20,471 bases of DNA from Pseudomonadota bacterium (GCA_022560215.1 JADFTO010000013.1:1-20471); one strand, 5' to 3'. Shown: positions 6,658 through 15,429, numbered from the stretch's first letter. The notes: a model not told the origin generated them from the sequence alone. Program-made: numbers and translations.

Positions 6658-7578
6658 TCACCTTTCCAACAGGGCCCCGACATGGGCCCGGGCACATTCG
6701 CCGAGTGCGACAAGATCGTAACCGCCCTCAAGGCAAGAGACCACCCGCCCCTGGCAGCACTCGTCGGCCACGTCCAGGAGCTCTCGGGTCACCCAGGCGA
6801 AATCCTCGGTGTCGAGCCCGATCTGGGCAAGGGGATCCATGGCATGGGCGTCGAAACCGGCGGAGATCAACAATAAATCGGGGTTGAACTCCCGCAGCGC
6901 CGGCAGGATGCGCCCGCTCCAGCCGCGGCGGAATTCGTCCGAGCCGGAACCGGAGGCAAGTTCCACATTGACGATGTTGCCGACCCCGCGTTCCGATTCG
7001 TGTCCGCTGCCGGGATAGAACGGCGACTGGTGGCTGGAGGCGTAGAACAGGTCCCCGTCGCGCTCGAAGGCCGCCTGCGTGCCGTTGCCGTGGTGGACGT
7101 CGAAATCCACTACCGCCACACGCTGCAAGCCCTGCTCGGCGCGGGCATGGAGGGCGGCGACGGCGACGGAGTTGAACAGGCAGAACCCCATGGCCTTGTC
7201 GGGTTCGGCGTGATGTCCCGGCGGGCGCACCGCGCAAAAGGCGTTGCCGCCCCCGATCACGGCGTCCACGGCGGCCGCCGCCGCCCCCGCGGCCCTAAGC
7301 GCCGCCTCTCCGGAGACCGGCGAGAGCGCGGTGTCGGGATCCAGGTGGACCTGGCCCCGTTCGGGGACGCTGTCGAGGACGGCGTCCACGTACAGGGGAT
7401 CGTGGACGCGCTTGACCTCATCGACGTCGATCGCCGGCGCCTCGCGCCTTTCCAGCCGGGCGAAGTCGTCACCGTCCAGGGCCGCGAGCACCGCCTTCAG
7501 GCGATCGGGCCGTTCCGGGTGAGCGGGACCGGGATCGTGTTCGATGCAGGCCCGATGGGTGAACAGATAGGTCGCCAT
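6658..7578 (-). CDS. Histone deacetylase family protein (AcuC/AphA-type deacetylase)
   Basis: The 306-residue protein is a full-length bacterial member of the arginase/deacetylase superfamily. Seen motifs: AVRPPGHHA with H122 and H123, DFDVHHGNGTQ with zinc ligands D160 and H162, SAGFDAH with third zinc ligand D243, and EGGYD with Y287 as transition-state tyrosine. All catalytic residues are present, so it should be active, on acetyl-lysine or on small acetylated amines such as acetylpolyamines. The substrate cannot be told from sequence. AGGAGG 5-6 nt upstream of the ATG (7578) supports the start. This site abuts a lone end of the TAGAGCGCTATCC repeat. An HDAC gene next to xseB is a familiar pairing in Alphaproteobacteria. 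Confidence 0.93.
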   Translation of the reverse strand: MATYLFTHRACIEHDPGPAHPERPDRLKAVLAALDGDDFARLERREAPAIDVDEVKRVHDPLYVDAVLDSVPERGQVHLDPDTALSPVSGEAALRAAGAAAAAVDAVIGGGNAFCAVRPPGHHAEPDKAMGFCLFNSVAVAALHARAEQGLQRVAVVDFDVHHGNGTQAAFERDGDLFYASSHQSPFYPGSGHESERGVGNIVNVELASGSGSDEFRRGWSGRILPALREFNPDLLLISAGFDAHAMDPLAQIGLDTEDFAWVTRELLDVADECCQGRVVSCLEGGYDLVALGECARAHVGALLER

Positions 7579-7588
7579 GTCCCCCTCC

Positions 7589-7603
7589 TAGAGCGCTATC
7601 CGG
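7589..7603. repeat. Single terminus of the TAGAGCGCTATCC repeat family
   Basis: TAGAGCGCTATCCGG occurs here exactly as at the left end of the 178-bp element, but I found no matching partner end nearby. It lies in the 50-bp gap between the WD40-cytochrome gene and the HDAC gene, directly upstream of the HDAC Shine-Dalgarno. It is probably a degraded or solo end. Confidence 0.7.
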
Positions 7604-7628
7604 CGGTTTCCCGAGGCGGTCGGCGCCT

Positions 7629-8963
7629 TCAGTCGGCGGAATTCCCGGTCGCCGTGATTTCCTTGAGGTAATCGATGAGCCGGGCCAATTGTTCCGGGTC
7701 CGGGACTTGCTGCATGGGCATTTTGGTGCCGGGCAGGAAAACGTCCGGCCCTTTATCGAAAAGGGTGCGCAGGGTTTGATCGTTCCACTCGAAGTCCAGG
7801 CCCGCAAGGGCGTCCGAGTAGTGGTAGCCGTTAACGGAGCCCGCGCGGCGGCCGAACAGGCCGGCGAAGTGGGGCCCCGTCCGCTTTGGCCCGTCCGGCG
7901 TCAGGGAATGGCAAAGCGCGCACTTGCGGAACATGCGGGCGCCGGGATGGGTGCTGGTCAGCCAGGGCTTGGGGGACGTGTCCTCAGCGGAGGAAATGCC
8001 GATCCGATCACCTGAGCGCAGGTGCCACATGCGCACCACTTCGTCGGAGCTCGCCGTCAGCGCGAAGCGGCCGTCCGGCGAAAAAGCCACCGCCCAGGCG
8101 ATCCGGCTATGGGCGCGGATGGTGCGGATCGGATCGCCCGTCTCCAGGTCCCAGTGAATCAGAAGGCCGTCCCTGCCGGTGGAAAGGGCCGTCTTGCCGT
8201 CGGGCGAGAAGGCGATGCCGTAGATTTGTTTCTCGTGCTTGGCGAAGGATCGGACTTCCCTGTATTCGGCCAGGTCCCAGAGGCGCAGGGTGTTGTCGAT
8301 GCCCGACGACAAGAGGTACTTGCCGTCCGGGGACACCGCCACCTGGGTGATGCCCAGCTCGTGTCCCTTCAAGGAGCCGAGGGGGCGCCCGGAAGCCACG
8401 TCCCAAAGACGCACGATCCCGTCGTGTCCCCCCACCACCAGCAAGCCGCCTCCCGGCCCGAGGGCGATGGTGTTGACGGGGGAGGGCTGCCGGATGGTGC
8501 GGACCAGGGCGCCCGAATCGAGGTCCCATATCCTGACCGTGCGGTCCCAGGACCCGGACGCGGCCACGCCGCCTGCGACCGCCAACGCCATGACCCTGTT
8601 CTGGTGTCCGTTGAGCCTTCTCAGCGGCTTCAGGGTATCCAGGTCCCACAGGATCACGGTCCCGTCATTGCCCGCGGTCAGCCCCCGCTTGCCGTCGCCG
8701 ACGAAGGCCACCGCGTTGACCGGGCCCGTGTGCTCGTCGAGCACGCCCAGTTCCTTCTGCTCGACGAAATCCCACAGCCGCGCGGAGTAATCGAAGCTGC
8801 CCGTCAATACCTTCGAGCCGTCGGCCGAGATGGCCAGCGCCCGGACCATGCCCCCGTGGCCGATGAAATCCGCCCGGGCGATGCCGGTGGCGGCCAGGAA
8901 AAACGCCGCCACCGGAAGCACGGCCCGCAAGAAGGGAAAAGGCCGCGCGAAATCAGTTCTCAA
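7629..8963 (-). CDS. Exported WD40 beta-propeller fused to C-terminal cytochrome c
   Basis: From the TTG at 8963 (GGGGAG about 7 nt upstream) the protein has 444 residues. A signal peptide ends near residue 31 (MRTDFARPFPF, then LPVAAFFLAATGIARA). Seven WD repeats follow, closing with LWDF (63), LWDL (105), IWDL (145), LWDV (186), LWDL (228), HWDL (270) and MWHL (312). The C-terminal 110 residues are a class I cytochrome c with heme site CALCH (348-352) and probable axial methionine M415 in GTKMPM. It should lie in the periplasm. Starts at 9020 or 9089 are possible but would put a long tail before the signal peptide. The electron partner and the propeller ligand are unknown. Confidence 0.9.
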   Translation of the reverse strand: MRTDFARPFPFLRAVLPVAAFFLAATGIARADFIGHGGMVRALAISADGSKVLTGSFDYSARLWDFVEQKELGVLDEHTGPVNAVAFVGDGKRGLTAGNDGTVILWDLDTLKPLRRLNGHQNRVMALAVAGGVAASGSWDRTVRIWDLDSGALVRTIRQPSPVNTIALGPGGGLLVVGGHDGIVRLWDVASGRPLGSLKGHELGITQVAVSPDGKYLLSSGIDNTLRLWDLAEYREVRSFAKHEKQIYGIAFSPDGKTALSTGRDGLLIHWDLETGDPIRTIRAHSRIAWAVAFSPDGRFALTASSDEVVRMWHLRSGDRIGISSAEDTSPKPWLTSTHPGARMFRKCALCHSLTPDGPKRTGPHFAGLFGRRAGSVNGYHYSDALAGLDFEWNDQTLRTLFDKGPDVFLPGTKMPMQQVPDPEQLARLIDYLKEITATGNSAD

Positions 8964-9085
8964 TCGTCTCTCCCCGTTCAGCGGACGTGACGGGCCGCCC
9001 GGGCTCAAGGAACGGCGCATTGTAGATTTGGGCAATTCGATTCCGCAAGACCCCGGCCGCGCACCCCCCGGACGGACGGAGGGTC

Positions 9086-9718
9086 TCACCCTTCGCCTGC
9101 GTAAGCGGCGAGGAACACGTCCACCGCCTGGCGCACGGTGCGCTCCACTTCATTCTTCTCAGGTTGGTCCCCGCAGCCGAGAAGCAAGCGGAAATAAAAG
9201 TCCTCCCGCAGCATGCCGAAGAACAGGCGGGCGGCGAGCCTGGGTTCGCTCACACGGAGAACGCCCTCGCCGTCCAGAACCTCAAGGTAATCGGCCAGAT
9301 TGTCGATGGCGACCAGGGGGCCGGATCGGTAAAAGGTCTCCGCCAGTTCCGGGAAGCGCCCGCTCTCGGCGAGCATGGTGCGGAAGAGCGCCATGGCTTG
9401 CGGCTCAAGGATCAGGTCCAGATAGCGCCTGGCGATTCCGGAAAGCGCCGCGCCCGGCCCCTTGTCATGGATCCCCGGCGTCAGGATGGGCTCCAGGAGC
9501 CGCCCGCAGTAGCCGCGGATGAAGGCGCCGAACAGGGCGTCCTTGGCGCCGAAATGGCTGTAGACAGTCTGTTTGGAAACGCCCGCCTCGCGGGCGATCT
9601 TATCCATGCTGGCGTCGGCGTAACCGGACTCGAAAAAAACCCGGGCCGCGGCCTCGAGGATGGCTTCGCGCTTGGACGGCACGCCATTGGATTTCACGGC
9701 AGGTTTCGTCGTCGCCAT
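9086..9718 (-). CDS. TetR/AcrR family regulator of the adjacent RND operon
   Basis: The 210-residue protein has an N-terminal TetR helix-turn-helix: REAILEAAARVFFESGYADA, then MDKIAREAGVSKQTVYSHFG with recognition helix about 47-56. The helical ligand-binding half (about 80-205) resembles the AefR-like C-terminal class. It is transcribed away from the RND efflux genes. The intergenic space holds a perfect long dyad, so it most likely represses both itself and the pump until an inducer binds. A TATAGT box (complement of 9758-9763) next to the dyad could be its own -10. The WD40-cytochrome gene follows downstream on the same strand after about 120 bp. Confidence 0.92.
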   Translation of the reverse strand: MATTKPAVKSNGVPSKREAILEAAARVFFESGYADASMDKIAREAGVSKQTVYSHFGAKDALFGAFIRGYCGRLLEPILTPGIHDKGPGAALSGIARRYLDLILEPQAMALFRTMLAESGRFPELAETFYRSGPLVAIDNLADYLEVLDGEGVLRVSEPRLAARLFFGMLREDFYFRLLLGCGDQPEKNEVERTVRQAVDVFLAAYAGEG

Positions 9719-9737
9719 CGGGGGGCAGAACCTTTGA

Positions 9738-9767
9738 TTGATTCCCGGGCCGCCACCACTATATACT
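9738..9767 (+). promoter_or_regulatory. Sigma-70-like promoter of the RND efflux operon
   Basis: TTGATT at 9738-9743 and TATACT at 9762-9767 are separated by 18 bp and point towards the efflux genes. The -10 box overlaps the left edge of the TetR-type dyad, so bound regulator would block the polymerase. The match is by eye to the sigma-70 consensus. Confidence 0.6.
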
Positions 9768-9789
9768 GGACTGGACGGTCCAGTCCAGT
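9765..9789. promoter_or_regulatory. Palindromic operator for the TetR regulator
   Basis: ACTGGACTGGAC (9765-9776), one central G, then its exact complement (9778-9789) give a 25-bp dyad without mismatch. Each arm itself holds a repeated CTGGA, so two overlapping dimers could bind, as QacR-type regulators do. It lies between the divergent tetR and RND genes and overlaps the -10 boxes of one or both. Confidence 0.85.
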
Positions 9790-9874
9790 CTGCGGGGATG
9801 GGTTTCCCTTACCTTGGCCTCTGTGGTGCTCCATGGGCATGGGAGGGGCGCCACCGGGCGAACGGGAAGTTGGT

Positions 9875-11011
9875 ATGTGGAAGTTCATGGGCACGCTCAC
9901 CTGGCCGACCCGGCTCGTTGCTGCCCTGGCCGTGGCCTCATTGGTTCCACACGGGGCCATGGCCCAGGGCAAGCGAAAGGCCAAAGGCCCCATCCTGGTG
10001 GCCGTGGACGAGGTCGTGGTCCAGCCCCTGAACCAGACCTATCCCGTCATCGGCCGGCTGGTGGCGCGGCGCTCCGGCGTGGTGGCGGCGCGCATCGGGG
10101 GACCCGTGGCCAAGATAAACGTGGACGTGGGCGACCGCGTCGGCAAGGGCGACGTGATCGCTTCCCTGGTCACCGATTCCCTGGAATGGGACCGCCGCTT
10201 GGGCCAGGCCGAGGTGGCCGAGGCCGAAGCGGCGGTACAAACCGCCCGCGCCCGGATCGTCCTGTTGACCCAGGAATTGAAACGCCTGGAACGGCTGCGC
10301 AGGTCCGCCGCCTTCAGCCAGGCGCGCTACGACGACAAGCGCCAGGAGGTGGCCATGGCGAACAGCGCCGAGGCGGAATCGGCGGCTTCCCTGCAACGCT
10401 ACCGGGCCAATCTCAAGCTGAAGGAGATCGCGCTCAACAACGCCGCCATCAGGGCCCCGTTCGGCGGCGTGGTGAGCAAACGCCTGACGGAGGTGGGCTC
10501 TTACTTGAAGGCCGGCGATCCGGTGATCGCCCTGATCGACGACAAGAGCCTGGAGATCGAGGCCGACGTCCCCTCCGCGCGCATCGCCGCGCTGGTCCCG
10601 GGAACCACGGTGACGGGAGACATCGACGGCGCCAGTCCCGTATCGGCGACGGTGCGCGCCATCGTGCCGGAGGAAAACCCCCTGACCCGCACCCGGCCGG
10701 TCCGCTTCACGCCCACCTTCGCCAACGGCCACGCCAACCTCGCCGTCAACCAGAGCGTCACCCTGTCGCTCCCCCTCGGCCAGGGACGCGATGTCGTCAC
10801 CGTCCATAAGGACGCGGTCATCAACCGCCAGGGCAAGACCCTGGTCTTCCTTGTCAACGGCGGCACGGCCGAGGCGCGGTTCGTGGATCTTGGCGAGGCC
10901 GTGGGCATTCGCTTCCATGTTCTGGATGGGCTGGAGGCAGGGGACAAGGTGGTGATCCGGGGCAATGAACGGTTGCGCACGGGCCAAAAGGTGATGACAA
11001 AAGAGCCATGA
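9875..11011 (+). CDS. RND efflux periplasmic adaptor (membrane fusion protein)
   Basis: Starting at the ATG at 9875 (GGAAG upstream), the 378-residue protein opens with a signal peptide ending near A30 (LVAALAVASLVPHGAMA). A lipoyl-like half motif follows (GGPVAKINVDVGDRVGKGDVIASL), then a coiled-coil hairpin over about 105-195, the second lipoyl half (AAIRAPFGGVVSKRLTEVGSYL) and beta-barrel and membrane-proximal parts. It should link the inner-membrane pump to an outer-membrane channel. The reading frame is open further upstream, but that part is antisense to tetR and crosses the operator. Its stop overlaps the pump start by four bases (ATGA). No outer-membrane factor gene is present, so the channel must come from elsewhere. 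Confidence 0.92.
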   Translation: MWKFMGTLTWPTRLVAALAVASLVPHGAMAQGKRKAKGPILVAVDEVVVQPLNQTYPVIGRLVARRSGVVAARIGGPVAKINVDVGDRVGKGDVIASLVTDSLEWDRRLGQAEVAEAEAAVQTARARIVLLTQELKRLERLRRSAAFSQARYDDKRQEVAMANSAEAESAASLQRYRANLKLKEIALNNAAIRAPFGGVVSKRLTEVGSYLKAGDPVIALIDDKSLEIEADVPSARIAALVPGTTVTGDIDGASPVSATVRAIVPEENPLTRTRPVRFTPTFANGHANLAVNQSVTLSLPLGQGRDVVTVHKDAVINRQGKTLVFLVNGGTAEARFVDLGEAVGIRFHVLDGLEAGDKVVIRGNERLRTGQKVMTKEP

Positions 11012-14000
11012 ACCTGATCCGCCTCTCCATCGAAAAGCCCGTGGCGGTGATCGCCGCGGTGGTCATGGTGGTCATGTTCGGGTTCGCCGCCCTGCAGAAG
11101 ATTCCGATCCAGCTCACCCCGGACGTGCGCAAGCCCATCATCAGCATCACCACCTCCTGGCCGCGGGCGGCCCCGGCGGAGGTCGAGCGCGAGATCGTCA
11201 ACCGCCAGGAAGACGTGCTGAAAGGCCTGGAGGGGCTGGAGGGCATCACCGGCCGGGCCCAGGACGGGCGCGCCCGCATCCGGCTCGAATTCAACGTCAA
11301 CCAGGACATGGACAAGGCCCTGCTCCTGGTCGCCAACCGGCTGGACAGGGTCGGCGGGTATCCCGACGAAGCCAACGAGCCCACGTTCAAGACCTCTTCC
11401 ACCGAGGACAACCCCATCGCCTGGTTCGTGCTCACCCGCGCTCCCGGCAACGAAAGGGACATCAACACCTACGGCGATTTCATCGAAGACATCGTCCAGG
11501 ACCGCATGGAACGGGCTCCCGGCGTCTCCCGGGTCAACATCTACGGCGGCGGCGGGCAGGAAATGCAGGTGATCGTGGAGCCCGAACGCATGGCCCGCTA
11601 CGGCCTCACCGTGTCCGAGATCGTCTCTACACTGCGCTCCGCCAACGCTTCCATCTCGGCCGGCGACGTGGAGGAAGGCAAGCGCCGGTACGTGGTCCGC
11701 AGCGAGGGCGAGCTCACCACCCAGGACATGGTGCGGAACGTGGTGCTCAGATCCGAGCGGGATCCGGCGAGCGGCCGGGTGGCGCGGGTCACCGTCGGCG
11801 ACATCGCCACCGTCACTTTGGCCTACAGGGAAAAGGAGCGCTTCATCCGCATGCTCGGGCAGCCGGCGCTCGCCTTCAACGTCGTCAACGAGACCGGCGC
11901 CAACGTGATCGAGACCATGAAGGGGATACGCGAAGCGGCCAGGGACCTCAACGAAAACGCCCTGCCCGAGGCGGGGCTCGTCCTCAAGCAGGTCTATGAC
12001 GAGACCGTCTACATAAATTCCGCCATCGACCTGGTGCGGCAGAACATCATCGTCGGCGGAACCCTCGCCGCCCTGATGCTGATGCTCTTCCTGAGGTCGG
12101 CCAGGGCGACCCTGGTGATTTCGCTGGCCATCCCCGTGTCCGTGGTCGGCGCCTTCGTCGCCATGGCCATCCTCGGCCGCTCGATCAACGTCATCTCCCT
12201 CGCCGGCATCGCGTTTGCCGTGGGCATGGTGGTGGACGCCGCCATCGTCGTTCTCGAAAACATCTACCGCCTGCGCGAGAGGGGCGAAACACGGGTGAGG
12301 GCGGCCTACCTGGGCGCTTCCCAGGTCTGGGGCGCGGTCCTGGTCTCCGCCCTGACCACGGCGGTGGTCTTCATCCCAATCCTGCTTCTGAAGCTCGAGG
12401 TGGGCCAGCTTTTCCGGGACATCGCGGTCGCCATTTCCGTCTCCGTCCTGCTTTCCCTGCTGGTCTCCATCACCGTCATTCCGGCTCTATCCAAGCGCCT
12501 GCTCGGCGATCCCGGCGCCAAGACGAGATTCCGCATACCCCTGGTCGATTCGTTCGCCGGGGCCTTCGTTCGCGGGGTGCTCGGGTTCACCCGGGTAGTG
12601 GCCGGGAACCGCTTCGTGGCCCTGGTCGTGGTGGGGCTGATCTGCGGCGCCGCCGGGTGGACCACTTACACGTTCCTTCCCAAGCTCGACTATCTGCCCA
12701 GCGGCAACCGGAATCTCCTGTTCGGGATTATCGTGCCGCCGCCGGGCTACAACCTGGGCGTCACCTCGGAGATCGCGAAGAACATGGAGGATGAGACCCG
12801 GCACCTGTGGTCGAGCGAAACCGGCCCGCAAGCGGAACCCGGCCAGCCCCCCAAGATCCGCCGGTTTTTCTTCGTCGCTCACCACGGATCAACCTTCCTC
12901 GGCGCCGACAGCGAGGACCCGGCCCGAGTCAGGGAGCTGCTCCCCATCCTGCGCAAGGCGGCGTTCCGCGAACCGGGAACCTTCGGCTTCGTCAACCAGA
13001 GCTCCCTCTTCGGCCGCGGGGTGAGCGGCTCGCGCCGGATCGACCTCAACATATCGGGGCCGAACCTCGAGGAGATCATGGCCGTGGCGGTCAGGGCCGT
13101 CGACCACATCCAGGCAGTCATGCCCCGCAGCGAGGGCTACCAGCTCCGCCCCCGGCCGGGACTCGAACTCGGGGCTCCGGAGATCCGCATCATTCCCGAC
13201 CGGGTGAAGCTCGCCGACAACGGGGTCACGGCCAAGGAACTGGGAGAGACCATTGACGCCTTCAACGATGGGCTCAGGGTGGCCGAGATCACCGTCGGCG
13301 GCAAGCGCGTCGACCTCATCCTCAAGGGGCCGATGAACAAGATCACCGAAACCCAAGGCATCAACAACCTGCCGGTGGTCACGTCGTCGGGCGCCATCGT
13401 GCCGGTCAGTTTCCTGGCCCGCGTGGAGGTGACCTCGGGACCGACGGAAATCCGTCACATCGAGCGGGTGCGCACTGTGACCCTGCAGGTGCGCCCGCCC
13501 GTGAACGTTCCCCTGGAGTCCGCCATAGACACCCTGAAAGCGGACGTTGTCCAGAAGCTCAGGGCCGAGGGCCTGCCCGTCGGCGTGACACTGCGCCTGG
13601 CGGGCACCGCCGACAAGCTGACCAAGACCTGGAACGCCATGGTGAACCAGTTGATCATTGCCGTGGCCATCGTCTATCTGGTGATGGCCGTGCTGTTCGA
13701 AAGTTTCGTCTTTCCCCTGATCATCATCCTGTCGGTGCCGCTCGCCACCGCCGGCGGCATCGGCGGCCTGGCGTTGCTCAACCTCTATACCTTCCAGCCC
13801 CTGGACATGCTGACCCTGCTCGGTTTCGTGATCCTCATCGGCATCGTCGTCAACAACGCCATCCTTCTGGTGCACCAGACCCTTCATCATGTCCGCAAGG
13901 AAGGCATGACGGCCAGCGACGCCATTCTCGAAGCCACCCGCAACCGCATCCGCCCCATCTTCATGTCGACCCTGACCAGCGTCTGCGGCATGTTGCCCCT

Positions 14001-14184
14001 GGTGCTCTTCCCGGGTGCCGGGTCCGAGCTCTACCGGGGACTGGGGTCGGTGGTGCTGGGCGGGCTCGCCCTTTCCGCCGTGCTCACCCTGGCCATCATC
14101 CCGCCGCTGCTGTCCCTGGTCAGCGGTTTCCTGACCAAGGCCGGGCACGCCGTCGCCAATTTCGGCGAGGAAGCCGCCGAATAA
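11008..14184 (+). CDS. RND efflux pump permease (AcrB/MexB superfamily)
   Basis: The 1058-residue protein begins with the RND opening LIRLSIEKPVAVIAAVVMVV, followed by IPIQLTPDVRKPIISITTSWP. It shows twelve-helix architecture with two large periplasmic loops. TM4 reads GMVVDAAIVVLENIYR with D410 at the position of AcrB D407; the second aspartate is alanine. TM10 reads GIVVNNAILLVHQ, with asparagine (about N949) where AcrB has K940. The later arginine in RIRPIFMSTLTSVCGMLPL is kept. The reduced relay is shared, as far as I recall, by a sub-branch of RND pumps. Substrates cannot be told; regulation by the divergent TetR suggests drugs, solvents or other amphiphiles. Confidence 0.94.
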   Translation: MNLIRLSIEKPVAVIAAVVMVVMFGFAALQKIPIQLTPDVRKPIISITTSWPRAAPAEVEREIVNRQEDVLKGLEGLEGITGRAQDGRARIRLEFNVNQDMDKALLLVANRLDRVGGYPDEANEPTFKTSSTEDNPIAWFVLTRAPGNERDINTYGDFIEDIVQDRMERAPGVSRVNIYGGGGQEMQVIVEPERMARYGLTVSEIVSTLRSANASISAGDVEEGKRRYVVRSEGELTTQDMVRNVVLRSERDPASGRVARVTVGDIATVTLAYREKERFIRMLGQPALAFNVVNETGANVIETMKGIREAARDLNENALPEAGLVLKQVYDETVYINSAIDLVRQNIIVGGTLAALMLMLFLRSARATLVISLAIPVSVVGAFVAMAILGRSINVISLAGIAFAVGMVVDAAIVVLENIYRLRERGETRVRAAYLGASQVWGAVLVSALTTAVVFIPILLLKLEVGQLFRDIAVAISVSVLLSLLVSITVIPALSKRLLGDPGAKTRFRIPLVDSFAGAFVRGVLGFTRVVAGNRFVALVVVGLICGAAGWTTYTFLPKLDYLPSGNRNLLFGIIVPPPGYNLGVTSEIAKNMEDETRHLWSSETGPQAEPGQPPKIRRFFFVAHHGSTFLGADSEDPARVRELLPILRKAAFREPGTFGFVNQSSLFGRGVSGSRRIDLNISGPNLEEIMAVAVRAVDHIQAVMPRSEGYQLRPRPGLELGAPEIRIIPDRVKLADNGVTAKELGETIDAFNDGLRVAEITVGGKRVDLILKGPMNKITETQGINNLPVVTSSGAIVPVSFLARVEVTSGPTEIRHIERVRTVTLQVRPPVNVPLESAIDTLKADVVQKLRAEGLPVGVTLRLAGTADKLTKTWNAMVNQLIIAVAIVYLVMAVLFESFVFPLIIILSVPLATAGGIGGLALLNLYTFQPLDMLTLLGFVILIGIVVNNAILLVHQTLHHVRKEGMTASDAILEATRNRIRPIFMSTLTSVCGMLPLVLFPGAGSELYRGLGSVVLGGLALSAVLTLAIIPPLLSLVSGFLTKAGHAVANFGEEAAE

Positions 14185-14215
14185 GGCCGATTCCAGGACC
14201 GGACGGGCCGCCCCC

Positions 14216-14230
14216 GGCGCATGATGCGCC
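14216..14230. other. Short perfect dyad downstream of the RND operon
   Basis: GGCGCAT, one base, then ATGCGCC form a perfect dyad 31 bp after the pump stop. No T-run follows on the plus strand, so it is not a classical intrinsic terminator. It may still act as an RNA 3' end or be chance in GC-rich DNA. Confidence 0.35.
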
Positions 14231-14383
14231 ATGTTGCGGCGCACAACGAAACCCCGATATTTCTCTGGACTTCCGGCCCAGACCGTTAAAAATATCCCCC
14301 GGCGGCTGCCCGTCTCCCGGCCGAAAAAGGGGGCGGAGAAAAATAAGAAAAATAATGGAACGCCGCCGGCATCGGGCTCGGCC

Positions 14384-14587
14384 ATGTCCCAGCACTTGGC
14401 CCGGCTGCGCCGCGACAATTTGGTCAAGACCCGCCGCCGAGCCCAGACCATCTATTATTCCCTTGCAGGCGAAGAGGCGAGTTCGGTCCTAGAAGCCCTT
14501 TACGCGTTCTATTGCCGATCCCAGGTTGTCTACGGCGACGCCCAACCTTACGAAGACCAACCCAAGACGACCGTGACCTTGCGCTAG
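14384..14587 (+). pseudogene. 5'-truncated ArsR-family regulator fragment
   Basis: From ATG 14384 the 67-residue frame reads MSQHLARLRRDNLVKTRRRA, then QTIYYSLAGEEASSVLEALYAFYC. This is the recognition helix, wing and last helix of an ArsR/SmtB regulator. The preceding half of the domain (the helices that lead into the LSQSA(L/M)SQHL motif) is missing. The upstream frame to 14231 (rich in K, R and P) shows no ArsR similarity. The part right before the break is an A-rich low-complexity stretch (14336-14356). No ribosome site is seen. I read it as a remnant. It is not rejected outright as a mini-protein, since the remaining frame is intact. Confidence 0.6.
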
Positions 14588-14628
14588 AGTCCGTCTATCG
14601 CCCTTCCGGCTTGCCTTAAAAACATTTG

Positions 14629-15372
14629 TCAATGAACGTCCCGCCGGTCCTCGGTGACGATCCACTTGAGCTCTTCCTTGATGATGTCCAGGTGGCGGGA
14701 CTGCTCCGCCTTGAGGACCCCGGAGATGATGGAAAGCCTGACCGGGGTCGGCAGCCTGTGGAAGTGTTCGAGCATGAGGAACTTGAGTCCCGGCCGGATG
14801 GTGTTGGACAGCAGCAGGCTGAGCACCAGCTTCTTGCGGATATCGTTGCGCAGGTTGCCGGCCTCGGTCAGTTCGAAGAATTCGTGGACGAACTGGCTGG
14901 AAGAAATCTCCCCGTCCATCAGGGAGCGCAGGTTCTGGCGCAGGGCCGCCGTGTATTGCCGGCGGGAATGCACGATGACCCGCGAGGCGTGGCGCCGCAC
15001 CTCCGCGATGGCCTCCGGGCTGAAGGCGCTTTCGGAGACCAGGGACACGCATCTCCGCACCGACGGGTGGCGGGTGGTCTCCCCGACCACGCCGAAAACG
15101 CCGGAGACCAGCTTCGTCCTCGTGCCGAGGGGACTGAGCCTGGCCGCCGCGGCCAGGGCCATGGGCGGTTCCGGGTCCCTGGATGCCATCATGGCCAGGG
15201 CAAGCGGGTCCTCGATCCCGTGCAGGTCCATGTCAAGGTTCATCAGGTTCTCGGGGATCAGGATGCGGGCCCGTTCCCCCGGCAGGCAGATGGGCTCGCC
15301 CTTGCGGTAGGTCTCCTTGATCCCAAGCGCGGTCTTCACCCCCCTCGGCGTGATGCCGAGCCGGTCGCTCAT
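14629..15372 (-). CDS. Conserved-looking cytosolic protein of unknown function
   Basis: I do not recognise this 247-residue protein. The ATG at 15372 is chosen because GGAGG lies about 7 nt upstream; the frame is open for 19 codons more. There is no signal peptide or membrane segment. The N-terminal third is loop-rich (RLGITPRGVKTALGIKETY). The rest is predicted helical, with a Leu-rich core (KKLVLSLLLSNTIRPGLKFL) and a charged C-terminal helix (SRHLDIIKEELKWIV). Codon use and composition fit the neighbours, and the antisense frames lack ribosome sites, so it is probably real. It stands alone, divergent from the small gene at 15706 across an AT-rich control region. Confidence 0.7.
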   Translation of the reverse strand: MSDRLGITPRGVKTALGIKETYRKGEPICLPGERARILIPENLMNLDMDLHGIEDPLALAMMASRDPEPPMALAAAARLSPLGTRTKLVSGVFGVVGETTRHPSVRRCVSLVSESAFSPEAIAEVRRHASRVIVHSRRQYTAALRQNLRSLMDGEISSSQFVHEFFELTEAGNLRNDIRKKLVLSLLLSNTIRPGLKFLMLEHFHRLPTPVRLSIISGVLKAEQSRHLDIIKEELKWIVTEDRRDVH

Positions 15373-15429
15373 GCCCCCCTCCGGGAGAGCGCCAGCGAAT
15401 CGGGCAGTGCCATGGATGCCCCCTAACAA

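Noticed and set aside
9164..9874. Upstream extension of the RND adaptor frame
   Set aside because: It is antisense to tetR and would cross the operator and promoter. The signal peptide begins at 9875.
12889..14451. Minus-strand open frame of 520 codons
   Set aside because: It is antisense to the RND pump, low in complexity (rich in G, H, D, Q) and without family resemblance.
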